From assembly GCA_019425655.1 (NCBI GenBank), contig NQWY01018437.1, positions 1 to 20,519 of the forward strand: a stretch of DNA of 20,519 bases, given 5' to 3'. This DNA is from Rhizophagus prolifer (taxonomy: Eukaryota; Glomeromycota; Glomeromycetes; Glomerales; Glomeraceae). The position numbers and the translations under genes are program-made. How positions within the stretch are numbered: the first letter of the stretch is position 1; each line of letters begins with the position of its first letter. The notes beneath the pieces were generated by a model. That model made no database searches and had not been told where the DNA came from. It was given only the letters and a program-made list of their open reading frames with translations. Shown one piece after another: positions 9,577-20,284 of this stretch.

Positions 9577-11938
9577 TTAAAAAAAAAGTCTGCCGCGAAT
9601 TAGTTCATTAACAGGTTCATACGGAGTGTAAAGTACTTGATTACTAGAACTTACATTATCAGGTACTTGATAAATGTAATGTTGAAAATATGAATTTGTT
9701 TGTAGCGATAAAATATCTATACTACGATCAGCAGCTTCAAACTGCCGTTTTCTAAGCGGAGATACTGTGAAAATATGAATTTCTTCAAGTAAATCCGAAG
9801 TATCGGGTCGTTTTTCTGGAACAAACTCCATACATTTTGCTTTCAATTCAAGATAGCATTGCGGAATGTTATTATGTAGCGGAACGTTACTGAGACTAAG
9901 TGGATTCTCTAATAATTCCTGCATTATAATACCTAGACTGTAAATATCTGATTTGGTAGAAACTGTCCTTCCTGCCATATTCTCAGGAGTATATACAACT
10001 CCATCATACAGTTCTCGCCCCGCTTTATAGTCACTATAGAGACATAAATCCAAATCAGAAGCATATATTTCTAACTTATGATTCAAATCATCTTCTTGAA
10101 CTAATATACTTTCTGAATGCAAATTACGATGTACATAATTTATCTTATGAATTTTATGAAGAAGTTCTATAATTTTTTTTAATATTGACAACCTTTCAAA
10201 CCAACTCAATGAAACTTTATTTTGAAGATATTGTCGTAAATTTCCACCATTTGCGTATTTCAATACTATATAATAAGATTTAGTTATTGGATCTCGAGTA
10301 AATCCATAACAACATATGACAGTATTTTTTAGTTCTAAATATAATTTTAGTCTATTAACAGTTAAATATGTAAGTTTTCGTAAAATTATTTTAACTGGTC
10401 CTGTTCTCGCCCATTGTTGAGATTCGTTGTCCCATAATTCTCTACTTCCATCTAACCAAGTTGCAGTAAGATAAAATCCATCATATGAACATTGCATCAT
10501 TTCTATATTATCAAATTGACTAATATTAATCCATTCAAGATACGTATTATTTTTTATCGCATTAAGTTGGGAATATTGAATAAGTTCATCAAGACTTTCG
10601 TTTCCACTCGTCCAATTAGGAAAATTTTCTCGGAATTTTTGAGCTTCACAATTATAACACCAATTTTGATCTGTGAATTTTGAATCACATTTTTTGCAGA
10701 TTACATTATTTGTCGGTAAGGTTAGATCATCAGGTATGGTTAGAGAAGATACACTATTAGAATACTCTAAAAATATAATAAAATTAATTTAGATGACTTT
10801 TTATTAAAAAAAACATTTATATTCTTAATTAAATATTATAATAATACCAGAAGTGGAATTCCTTGACGTATCAGGATATGGTAATAGGGAAGTCGTTGAA
10901 ATTTTATCATCCCCTTCAAAAACTGGTTCAAGTGACATGGATTCCAGTCGTGAAAGAATTTCTTCGATTAAAGGTCTAGAATCTGGTTCTAATTCACAGC
11001 AATTAGTATAAATTTGCTTATATTCCATTGGAGTTCCTTTGACAGGTTTTTCTTTTAAACCATTACAAATCTTAATAAGTAAAAACTTATGATCTTCCTC
11101 ACAAAAAGGCGTGCAACAACTTGAAATTTCCCACAATACCATTCCTAAACTATAAATATCAGATCTTTTATCCAATACAAAATTTTTATCGTCATTTAAT
11201 TTTTGTGGATCAATAAATGGTATCACTCCAAAGAATTTATTATTAGATGATAGTGTGCTATTTAAATTCTTGGATAATCCAAAATCTGATATTTTAATAT
11301 TCCCATCGTTCATAAGTATATAATAAAGATCATTTAATATTATTAGTGCAATAATTACCAAAAGAAAAAATATTTACCAGATCACGATGTGCAATATTTA
11401 ATATTTCATGAAGGTATCGAAGCCCTTCCACAATTTGAACCGCAAGCCGCACTCTTTCCTCCCATTCAAAACATTCATCACAATTCTTTTTCTTAATCAA
11501 AACTTCACGTAAATTTCCTTGGTTTGCGAATTCCAGCACGAGATAATACAACCCTTCATCGGCAATATCTTTATAAAATAATTTATAACGTATTAGAAAA
11601 TTCATTTATATAATTACAAATTTAATCAAATAATAACTGACTACGGCTTATTCCAAAAAATTGTATTATTCTTCCATGCTTTATACGACTATGAATTTTT
11701 AACTATAATTGCATTTTACCTCATTAATAAAATTTTTAATACAAGTTTCATCATCTTCGATACCTATAGTTATTTCTTTAATTGCTACAGTTCCTATGGA
11801 ATTACATTCTGTTTTATAAATAAGTCCAAAACCACCACGTCCTATTCGGGTTGGTTTTCCGCTAAATTCCTTATAAGATATTTCATTGATTTTGAATTTT
11901 TTAATAGCGGTCTGATACCAATCTTCGCTTAAACTCAT
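9577..11938 (-). pseudogene. Kinase A: tandem kinase/zinc-ribbon/pseudokinase gene, probably damaged
   Basis: Exon-like segments: 11720-11938, 11642-11702, 11378-11568, about 10848-11332 and 9577-10766. Domain 1 keeps GRGGFG, VAIK, AHRDL, SDFGLSK and DKRSDIYSLG, marking a TKL-like Ser/Thr or dual-specificity kinase. The linker carries CKKC-x9-CYNC. Domain 2 is a pseudokinase: no glycine loop, Arg at the VAIK Lys (KIILRKL), HRN for HRD, and SDLDL for DFG. The exon 4 to exon 5 junction (intron 10767-10847) is phase 1 and in frame, joining the domains, and no Met precedes the zinc motif in exon 5. Damage relative to copy B: the acceptor before exon 4 and the HTKN codons are replaced, and intron 1 is only 17 nt (11703-11719). 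The Trp usual in the C-lobe is Cys (NCCELEP). It is likely a pseudogene, though the second half could still be expressed. Confidence 0.7.
11703..11719 (-). other. Apparent 17-nt intron remnant in kinase A
   Basis: The minus strand reads GTAAAATGCAATTATAG between exon 1 (ending INE) and exon 2 (starting LKIHS). It occupies exactly the position of the 33-nt intron of copy B and the 66-nt intron of copy C. At 17 nt it is far below usual fungal intron sizes, so a deletion within a former intron is the simplest reading. Confidence 0.6.
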
Positions 11939-12269
11939 AATCCAGAAGAGAGCGAAAGGTTTTTTTGTAACATATTGCCCGTTTTATTATGTGCAGATTC
12001 CTCATGTTTATGTATGCAAATCGCTAATCATTTAGTATCACGCAGAATTATTATTTCAATTTTATGTCAAATAATTTATAAGTCAAAAATTGACACCGAG
12101 AAATATTATGCAGTAAACCTGTATCAGTGAAATTTATTTGGTATTGTTTTGTTTATAAACTGTGTATTAATTATTTGTTTCTATTAAACTATCGTGAAAA
12201 TGTTTAGTATATATTCTATAATTCTAACCTTTTAAATAGAAACATAAATATAATAAACCATTTCATGGT
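11939..12269. other. Spacer upstream of kinase A, colinear with 16553-17059
   Basis: No gene. The start-proximal sequence (CCAGAAGAGAG.GAAAG) and several later phrases recur upstream of kinase B, showing that the spacer was duplicated with the genes. It should hold the kinase A promoter. At 12111-12135 a CAGTAAACCTGTATCAGTGA sequence resembles the terminal repeat of a pogo-like DNA transposon. Confidence 0.5.
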
Positions 12270-13880
12270 TCGGTACATTGTAGAATTGTAGTAGTTTATT
12301 GGTAAATCTGGTGCTAAAACTTTCTGCAGCATTAATTGGTTGGTGGTTTGGTTATTACGATATTAACTTTAGACAGCTGTTGGTCGCGTATTTTCTGATC
12401 AGCATTATCGAATTGTTAATAAGTTTTGAATTTTTCAAGCTCTTAAGTATATCTTGAGTGGTAGGCCGGTTTTCTGGATCAGAATCTAAACATTTTCATG
12501 ATAGCATTCCGAAATTTCAATTCTACGATTTGGATGTACTTGACGTACTTCATCAACTATATCACGAATCAACTTATTCTTGTTATTAATTTCATAATCA
12601 GAGTATGGTTCATCTCCTGATTCCAATTTCCACATTATAATACCAATACTATAAATATCTGATTTAATAAAAGTTCAAGTTTTCATTTCTTATTATAACT
12701 TCTAGTGCAAGTTACGTTGTTCTATTTTAGAATTTAAATCGGCACACATATACAGTACTTCTAAATTATTGATATTTCATAATTTAATGTTTTCTGGATA
12801 TAAGTCACGGATATAATTCGCCTTATGAATATTATGAACATCTTTTATATAATTTTTTTAACACTAACAATCTTTATAAACCAACCCTACATGGAAATTT
12901 TTCCGAATACATTGTCACCAATTGCGTATTTTAACATCATGTGATAACATTTAGTTTCTGAGATTCATAACACATTGGATTTTTAATCATCTTAGATTTT
13001 TAATTGTCGACTCGAATCTAAATTTTCGCAAAATAACTTCGAGATTCGCTGTCCCATAATTCTCTATTTCCATTTAGCCAAACAATATATTTTCTACAAT
13101 ATGTACCTTGTATTAATCCATTTTATATTTGTAAATTGGTCATAATCAATCTGTTCAAAATAATCAATATGGTTCTTTGCACTTAGCTAAGAATCTTGTC
13201 AAGATCTTTATTTCCACTTAGTCCAATTAGGAAATTTTCCTGGAACATTTTTGTTTCGCATTAATGACACCAGGAATAATTCTTGAATTGACATTTTGCG
13301 GAATGAATCATCAATAGGTATTATATTTAGAGAATATCCTTAAAAAAGTTATAACAAATTTTAAAGTGATGACTACAAAAATTTCTTTTTATTTTAACAA
13401 ACATCTCTTCGCGTTTCGGAATTTTCTGGTTAATAATATCCGTTATTATTATTACTAGCAGAAATGAAATAATTTGAACCTTTAAAAATTGGGTTAAGTG
13501 ACATGAATTGTAATTGTAAAAGAACTTGATCGATGTACTCAATTGGAGTCCCTTTAATAAATTCTTCGTTCGAACCTTAACGAATATCAAATATAAATGC
13601 AATTACTTTTTATAGTTAGGAAAAGGCGTGCGACAACTTGAGATTTTCCATAACACCATTCCTATATGGCTATATCGAATATTTTATCTAATGAAGCTTT
13701 AATTTATGTGGGTCAACAAATAGGAAAACTCCGAAAAACTTATTTTCAGACAACATTGCACTCTAAATTTTTAGATAATCCAAAATCTGATATTTTAACG
13801 TTACCATCGTTAGCATAATTCATAAGAATATTTTTTGTGTGCTAATTATTTTAAATAATAGGAAGAAATACGTAAATATG
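12270..13880 (-). pseudogene. Kinase P: decayed kinase/zinc-ribbon/pseudokinase copy
   Basis: The stretch matches copy C in order and orientation but has no long open frame. Recognisable pieces are the C-terminal tail near 12280-12420, the end of the second domain near 12440-12520, its activation and helix-F region near 12530-12680, the start of domain 2 near 13020-13110, the zinc-linker region near 13190-13320, the end of domain 1 near 13490-13610, and its activation segment and DFG region near 13620-13820. Many small insertions and deletions break every part. Similarity stops inside the intron before exon 4, so exons 1-3 are absent; the next sequence is the 3' flank of kinase B. It is therefore a truncated fossil host gene, older in decay than A or C. 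Confidence 0.8.
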
Positions 13881-14190
13881 AATGCAATAATTTATCAAAT
13901 GACATAATGGCTCGAAGACTTCATCTAACTAGATGATGTGCTTCCATTTCCGAATTAGTAAATTTACTCTGGAAAATTTAATAAATACTACTTGGATAAA
14001 AATGATACATGATAAATATATTTTATACATCAATCTTATAATTTAAGATTACATAAGTATAAATGAAATTGGATTTTAAAACCATTAATTCTAAATATCT
14101 TAAGTGTTAAAAAGTTAAAGTTGATAATTACTATAAAGTACCATTAGAAATAATTCATGTACTGATTGTAAGGTTGACGATCACTAAAAT

Positions 14191-16552
14191 TTACATTATC
14201 AAGTTCGTAACCAATAACCTATCAAGATTACTAGAATTTACATTAATAAGTTCACCATACTGATTGTAAAGTTGTTGATTATTAAAATCTTCAGAATGTG
14301 GATTTATTTGTAGCGATGAAATATCTCTACTACGATCAGCACCTTCAAACTGACATTTTATAAGCGGAGATGTTGTAAAAATATAAAGTTCTTCAAGTAA
14401 ATCCGAAGTGTCTGGTCGTTTTTCTGGATCAAACTCCATACATTTCGCCTTCAGTTCAAGATAGCATGGCGGAATGTTACTGTATTCGATATTAAATGGA
14501 TTCCCTGATACTAATTCCTGCATTATAAAACTGAGACTGTAAATATCTGATTTGGTAGAAACTATTTCTCCTGCCATAATCTCTGGAGCAGTATATAAAA
14601 CATTATCATAAAGTTCTCGCCCCGCTTTATAGTCACCATAGATACATAAATCCAAATCGGAAACATATATTTCTAACTCATGATTTAAATCATCTTCTTG
14701 AAGTAATATACTTCCTGAATGCAAATTATTATGCACGTAATTTATCTTATGAATTTTATGAAGAAGTTCTATAATTTTTTTTAATATCGATAACCTTTCA
14801 AACCAACTAAATGGAAGTTTTTCTCGAATATATTGTCGTAAATTACCATTTACGTATTTCAATACTATATAATAAGAATTAGTTATTGGATCTCGAGTAA
14901 ATCCATAACAACAAATGACAGTATTTTTTAGTTCTAAATATAATTTTAGTCTATTAATAGTTAAATTTCTAAGTTTTCGTAAAGTTATTTTAACTGGTCC
15001 TGTTCTCACCCATTGTTGAGATCTGTTGTCCCATAATTCTCTACTTCCATCTAACCAAGTTGCAGTAAGATGAAGTTCATTATATGAACCTTGCATATTT
15101 GCTGTAAATTTAAATCGGTTAAAATTAATCCATTCAAAATGGGTATTATTTTTTATCGCATTAAGTTGAGAATATTGAATAAGTTCATCGAGACTTTCGT
15201 TTCCACTCGTCCAATTAGGAAAATCTTCCCGGAAATTTTGAGCTTCACAATTATAACACCAATTTTGGTCTGTGAACTTTGAATCACATTTTTTGCAGAT
15301 TACTTTATTTGTTGGTAAGGTTAGATCATCAGGTATGGTTAGAGAAGATACATTATTAGAATACTCTAAAATGACTTTTTATTAAAAAACATTATTATTT
15401 TTGATAAAATTGTAATAATACCAGAAGTGGAATTCCTTGACGCATCAGAATATGGTAATAGTAGGCAAGTCGTTGAAATTTTATCACCCTCTTCAAAAAC
15501 TGGTTCAAGTAACATGGATTCTAATCGTGAAAGAACTTCTTCGATTAAAGGTCTGGAATTTGGTTCTAGTTCCCAACAACTAGTATAAATCTGCTTATAT
15601 TCCATTGGAGTTCCTTTGACAGATTTTTCTTTTAAACCTTGACAAATCTTAAGGGACAAACACGCTAAATCTTCCTCATAAAAAGGTGTACGGCAACTTG
15701 AGATCTCCCATAATACCATTCCTAAACTATAAATATCAGATCTTTTATCCAATACATATTTTTTTCCATGATTTAATTTTTGTGGATCAATAAATGGTAT
15801 CATTCCAAAGAATTTATTATTAGATGATAGTGTGCTATTTAAATTCTTAGATAACCCAAAATCTGATATTTTAATATTCCCATCGTTCATAAGTATATTT
15901 TTGGTATGCTAATTATCATTGATTATAGAAATTAACATTTAAATTTTTAGATTACCAAAAGAAAAAAAATTCTTTACCAGATCACGATGTGCAACATTTA
16001 ATATTTCATGAAGGTATCGAAGCCCTTCCACAATTTGAACTGCAAGTCGCACTCTTTCTTCCCATTCAAAACATTCATCACAATTCTTTTTCTTGATCAA
16101 AAATTCACGTAAATTTCCTTGGTTTGCGTATTCCAGTACGAGATAATACAACCCTTCATCAATATCTTTATAAAACAGTTTATAATGTATTTAGAAATTC
16201 ATTTTATATAATTACAAGTTCAATTAAATAATAACTAACTTCGACTTATTCCATAAAATTGAATTATTCTTTCATGTTCCATACGACTATGAATTTTTAA
16301 CTATAAGTACTTATGGATTTTAAACTTAAGTACCTCATTAATGAAATTTTTAATGTAAATTTCATCATCTTCAATACCTATAGTTACTTCTTTAATTGCT
16401 ATAGTTCCTATGGAATTACATTCTGTTTTATAAATAAGACCAAACCCACCACGTCCTATTCGGGTTGGTTTTCCGCTAAATTCTTTATAAAGTATTTCAT
16501 TGATTTTGAATTTTTTAATAGCGGTCTGATACCAATCTTCGCTTAAACTCAT
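14191..16552 (-). CDS. Kinase B: kinase/zinc-ribbon/pseudokinase protein (five exons, best-preserved copy)
   Basis: Exons 16334-16552, 16240-16300, 15978-16165, 15422-15908 and 14191-15365 give 709 aa in one frame. Domain 1 (about 25-290) is a TKL-like kinase with GRGGFG 33-38, Lys54, HRD 153-155, Asn160 and DFG 172-174; APE is replaced by a PFIDPQ-type segment. The linker has Cys342, 345, 355 and 358 (CxxC-x9-CxxC), probably one zinc. Domain 2 (about 409-670) is a pseudokinase: no glycine loop, Arg448 for the ATP-anchoring Lys, HNN 530-532 for HRD, and DLD 555-557 for DFG. Intron lengths are 33, 74, 69 and 56 nt; the 33-nt one ends with an in-frame TAG if retained, so full-length protein depends on its removal. 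A soluble signalling kinase with a regulatory partner domain in cis is the likely role. Targets are unknown. Confidence 0.8.
16301..16333 (-). other. Apparent 33-nt intron in kinase B
   Basis: On the minus strand it begins GTACTTAAG and ends ACTTATAG, and it holds a direct repeat of GTACTTA. Its length is a multiple of three but the last codon in frame is TAG. Flanking exons match copies A and C exactly at this point. It is shorter than common fungal introns, so splicing needs RNA evidence. Confidence 0.6.
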
Positions 16553-17059
16553 AATCTAGAAGAGAATGAAAGATTTTTTATTTTTATTTTTATAACAAAG
16601 TAGTACGCAATGTCAGAAAAATCTACAAGTTGCGAAAACTATTTGGTTAAGAACAAAGTTTAGTATACACAGTGTGTAACGTTTCAATGTAAATGTGTTA
16701 TCGAAACTGAAATAGGTAATCGAGTAATCAACCTCACATCATACTTGTTTATGTAAAAGGCATGTGATAAGAAACATATGATTAGTTTAAGTGATTTAAT
16801 TTATAAAATACAGTAAAACCTGTATTAGTGAAATTTTCTTTTGCAAATTGTATAATGCGTTTTGTTTATAAACATAAGCCGTGCATTAATTATTAGACAA
16901 TTAGAATGAAAGTATCTATTACAAAAGTGGTTTAGTCACATACTTAAATTAACTAATAATTAAGATATGTATTTTTGTATCATTCTAACCTTTAAATATT
17001 ATGAAATCTAATTATTATAAATATAATGAGCTAGTAGAATTAGTATCATAATAACCATT
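16553..17059. other. Spacer between kinases B and C
   Basis: No gene. It should carry the kinase B promoter and the 3' flank of kinase C. It is colinear with 11939-12269, though longer. At 16811-16837 the sequence CAGTAAAACCTGTATTAGTG, preceded by TA, resembles a pogo/Tc1-like terminal inverted repeat; no matching opposite end was found. Confidence 0.5.
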
Positions 17060-19438
17060 TTATGGTTCAGGTACATTGTAGAATTGTAGTAGTTTATTTG
17101 TAAATCTGAATCTAGTTTTTCCAATATAACTTTCTGCAACATTAATTGGTGGTTTGGTTATTTCGTTATTATCTTTAGACAACTGTTTAGGTCTAGTTCC
17201 AAGAGGTTGATCGCGTATTTCCTGATCAGCATCATCAAATTGTTTGTTAAGAGAAGTTTTAAATTTTTCAAGCATTTTAAGTATATCTTGTGTAGTAGGT
17301 CGTTTTTCTGGATTAGAATCTAAACATTTTTTCATTAATTCATGATAGCATACCGGAATCTCAATTATACGATTTGGACGTATTCCATCAACTATATCAC
17401 GAATCAACTTATCCTCATTATCAATTTCATAATCAGAGTATGGTTCATCTCCTGATGCCAATTCCCACATAATAATACCAAGACTATAAATATCTGATTT
17501 AATAGAAGTTAAGCCTCCATTTCTTATTATAACTTCTGGAGCAACGTATGGTAAGTTACCATATTGTTGTTGTTCTATTTTAGAATTTAAATCGGCACAT
17601 GAATCCAATTCGGAAATATAAACTTCTAAATCATGTTTCCAAATATCTTCTTTAATTAATATATTTCCTGGGTATAAATCACGATGTATATAATGTGCCT
17701 CATGAAAGTTGGAAAGACTTTTTACAATTTTTTGTAATATCGTTAATCTATCAATCCAACTAAATGGAAATTTTCTCCAAATATATTGTCTTAAATTTCC
17801 GCCAGTTGCATATTCTAACACCATGAGGTAAGAATTTGTTTTCGGATCTTGTGTAAATCCGTAACATCGTATAGCCTCGTAAAACTATTTGTGCATCTTC
17901 TTTTCTCACCCATTGTTGGGATTGTTTGTTCCATTTTTCTCTTATTCCATCTGACCAAGTTGCAGTATAAATCTCACAATATGAACCTTGTATAATACAT
18001 TCAATATTTGTAAATTGATTATAATCAATCCATTCAAAATAATCATTATAGTTCGTTGCATTTTGCTGAGAATCTCGAATAAGCTCGTCGAGTTCTTTGT
18101 CTCCACTTGAAAAATCTTTCTGAAATGCACATTCATGACACCAGTAATGGTTCATAAATTGTTTACCACATTTAATGCATATTGCAAGTGTATTTTTTGA
18201 TAAAGAAGGGTTTGTTGAATCATCAGGGTTTTTAGAAGCATCCATAGAAGAATTAAATCCTAAAGAGCAAATATATTTAATTAATTTATAATAGCGTCGG
18301 ACATGAAAAAAAATTAATAATGGTATGTACGCAATACCAAAAGTATTATCTGAAGATGATGGTGATGGATATGTTGGATATTCACTATCCTCTTCAACAA
18401 CTGGTTCAAGTAACATGGATTCCAATCGGGAATGAACCTCCCCGATTGAAGGTCTAGAATCTGGTTCCAATTTCCAACAATCAGTATAAATTTCCTTATA
18501 TTCAATTGGAGTTCCTTTGGCAGATTTTTCTCTTAAACCCTCACAAACAATCCTAGTAGACAAAAACTTATAATCTTCTCTAATAAAAGGTATACGACAA
18601 CTTGAAATTTCCCAAAGTACCATTCCTAAACTATAAATATCAGATCTTTTATCCAATACAAAATTTACGTTATTTAATTTTTGCGGGTCAATAAATGGGA
18701 TAACACCATATAATTTACTATTAACTGATATAGTTGTGCTATCCAAATTTTTGGATAATCCAAAATCCGATATTTTAATGTTATCATCGTGAATAAGAAT
18801 ATTTTTCGTGTGCTGAAATTTATTTTTTTAAAGTAAATATACATGAACTTTCAAGAAACTTGCAGCATATTTGACAAAAAACTATTACCAGATCACGGTG
18901 TATGATCTTCTTTTCCTTATGAAGATAACGAAGTCCTCTTGCGATTTGAATTGCGAGGCGTTTTCTTTCTTTCCACTTAAACTCACCTTCATTAGATTGT
19001 TTTGCGATGAATTCACGTAAATTTCCTTGATTTGCATATTCCAGTACGAGATAATACCCTTTACGAGGTTAACAAATTTAAAATAACATTTTAATGACTA
19101 GTACCTCGGCTTATTCCATGGAATAGAATTATTCTTTCGTGTTTTATTTGACTATGAATTTTTAACTAGTAAAATTTGTAAATCGAATTTAGTTTTAACT
19201 AACATAATTTGAATGTTTTAATTATAAATACCTCTTTAATAAAACGTTTAATATCAACTTCAATATCTACAATTATTTCCTTAATTGCTACGGTTCCTAA
19301 GGAATTACATTCTGTTTTATAAATTTTACCAAAACCGCCAGATCCTATTTTTTCTTTCTCTTCACCAAATTCTTTATAAGGAATTTCTTTAATTTCATTA
19401 TTGTTTATAGCAGTTTGATACCAAGTTTCATTAATCAT
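17060..19438 (-). CDS. Kinase C: kinase/zinc-ribbon gene with a frame break in its second domain
   Basis: Exons 19232-19438, 19105-19165, 18889-19058, 18338-18812 and 17060-18259. Introns are 66, 46, 76 and 78 nt, all GT-AG. Domain 1 looks complete: GSGGFG, VAIK, IHRDL, HTKN and SDFGLSK, with ordinary C-lobe motifs, so it may be an active kinase. The linker motif is CIKC-x9-CHEC. In domain 2, about 55-60 bp present in A and B between the IVLR segment and CYGF is missing near 17875, which shifts the frame; translation would end near 17760 after about 480 residues. The remaining frame (to 17060) still encodes the rest of domain 2, with intact HRD (YIHRDLYPGN) but Glu-Leu-Asp for DFG. It is either a recent pseudogene or a shortened kinase/zinc-ribbon protein; a sequencing or assembly error is less likely because the missing stretch is long. 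Confidence 0.7.
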
Positions 19439-20284
19439 AATAAATTTAAGTATCTACAGGTAAACTCAATTCCTACAATATATATGCAAAAATTCTTATT
19501 TATGCCGATCATTATTTTCCTTTGAGTTACTTCTAAATAGGGCTCTTCCATTATGAAACGTTACGAAATTTTCTTATATTTAAATGATTATGAAACATTA
19601 AAAACATATGTTTACTTACACTATGGCGTTATTGCATTAATAAATCCTACCATTTTTTACATATATGGGATTTTTAACCTTCAAAATGGATAAGAGATTC
19701 AATTAATTAAAAATTTTTTTTTGAACTTTCATTGGATACTGTTATTGTCATACAGGATAAAGGCATTGATAAGATCTTTAAAAATAAACTTTTATATTGC
19801 ACAACCTACACAAAAAAACAAATTACTTAAAAAGAATTATGAAAGAAATAATCTCATGTTAATATTGTCTGGATGATTTCTCAAAGAATTTTTTAATTAT
19901 CCAGAATTTCGTGTCATGAATATTCATTTATGACATTAATGGGCAAATTTTTTTTATAATTCTTACTGCTATTAGCTATTTTATTTCGTATTATTGTCAG
20001 GCTATACCTTATAACAAAAAATTGGTTTTGACGGTGATTAAGAAAAATTTCATACGCTCAGTTCTTAAACTGTGTTTCTTTCCGAAATAAAAGAAAATAA
20101 TGGTATTCCATTAATTATACTCGGCTGAAAATTATAACCATGAGAATTTTACCCAAAAAAATTTTCATATTTTTCAATTTTAATTTGTAATGATGTTCCA
20201 ACTTCCAATATCACTAAATTTAAATGAGAAATTTTATTGGCTAGTTTAGATCAAGTATACCATGATCTAATACAAACATTTTAA
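19439..20284. other. Spacer between kinases C and D
   Basis: No gene, RNA gene or clear repeat is seen. It should contain the kinase C promoter next to 19438 and the 3' flank of copy D. The sequence is AT-rich with several A- and T-runs. Confidence 0.45.

Larger units (their letters stand above)
9375..13880. repeat. Duplicated block, unit 1 (kinase A plus decayed kinase P)
   Basis: This block is colinear with unit 2. Its left edge, around 9375-9500 (text such as ATGGCTCGAAGACTTCATCT), recurs almost exactly at 13885-13990. Kinase A matches kinase B, the A-to-P spacer matches the B-to-C spacer, and P matches C. It ends near 13880 inside the third intron of P, where the left edge of unit 2 begins. 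Unit 1 is the more decayed of the two. Confidence 0.75.
13885..18815. repeat. Duplicated block, unit 2 (kinases B and C)
   Basis: This is the partner of the block at 9375-13880. The left edge 13885-13990 copies 9375-9490, including TCTAACTAGATGATGTGCTT. Similarity runs through kinase B, the B-to-C spacer and kinase C as far as the intron before exon 4 of C, where the copy in unit 1 ends. Unit 2 genes are better preserved, so functional constraint, if any, has stayed here. Confidence 0.75.

Noticed and set aside
10492-10683. Plus-strand frames opposite the zinc-linker exon (also 15091-15282) and opposite exon 1 of kinase B (16313-16546)
   Set aside because: They are antisense images of conserved kinase-gene exons and recur only because the exons are duplicated.
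13327-13602. 91-residue minus-strand frame inside the decayed kinase P
   Set aside because: It does not follow the ancestral kinase frame and is a chance opening in a dead gene.
18241-18260. Separate gene starting at the Met after intron 4 of kinase C
   Set aside because: Copies A and B lack a Met there while keeping the in-frame junction, so the Met is more likely incidental; a secondary start cannot be excluded.
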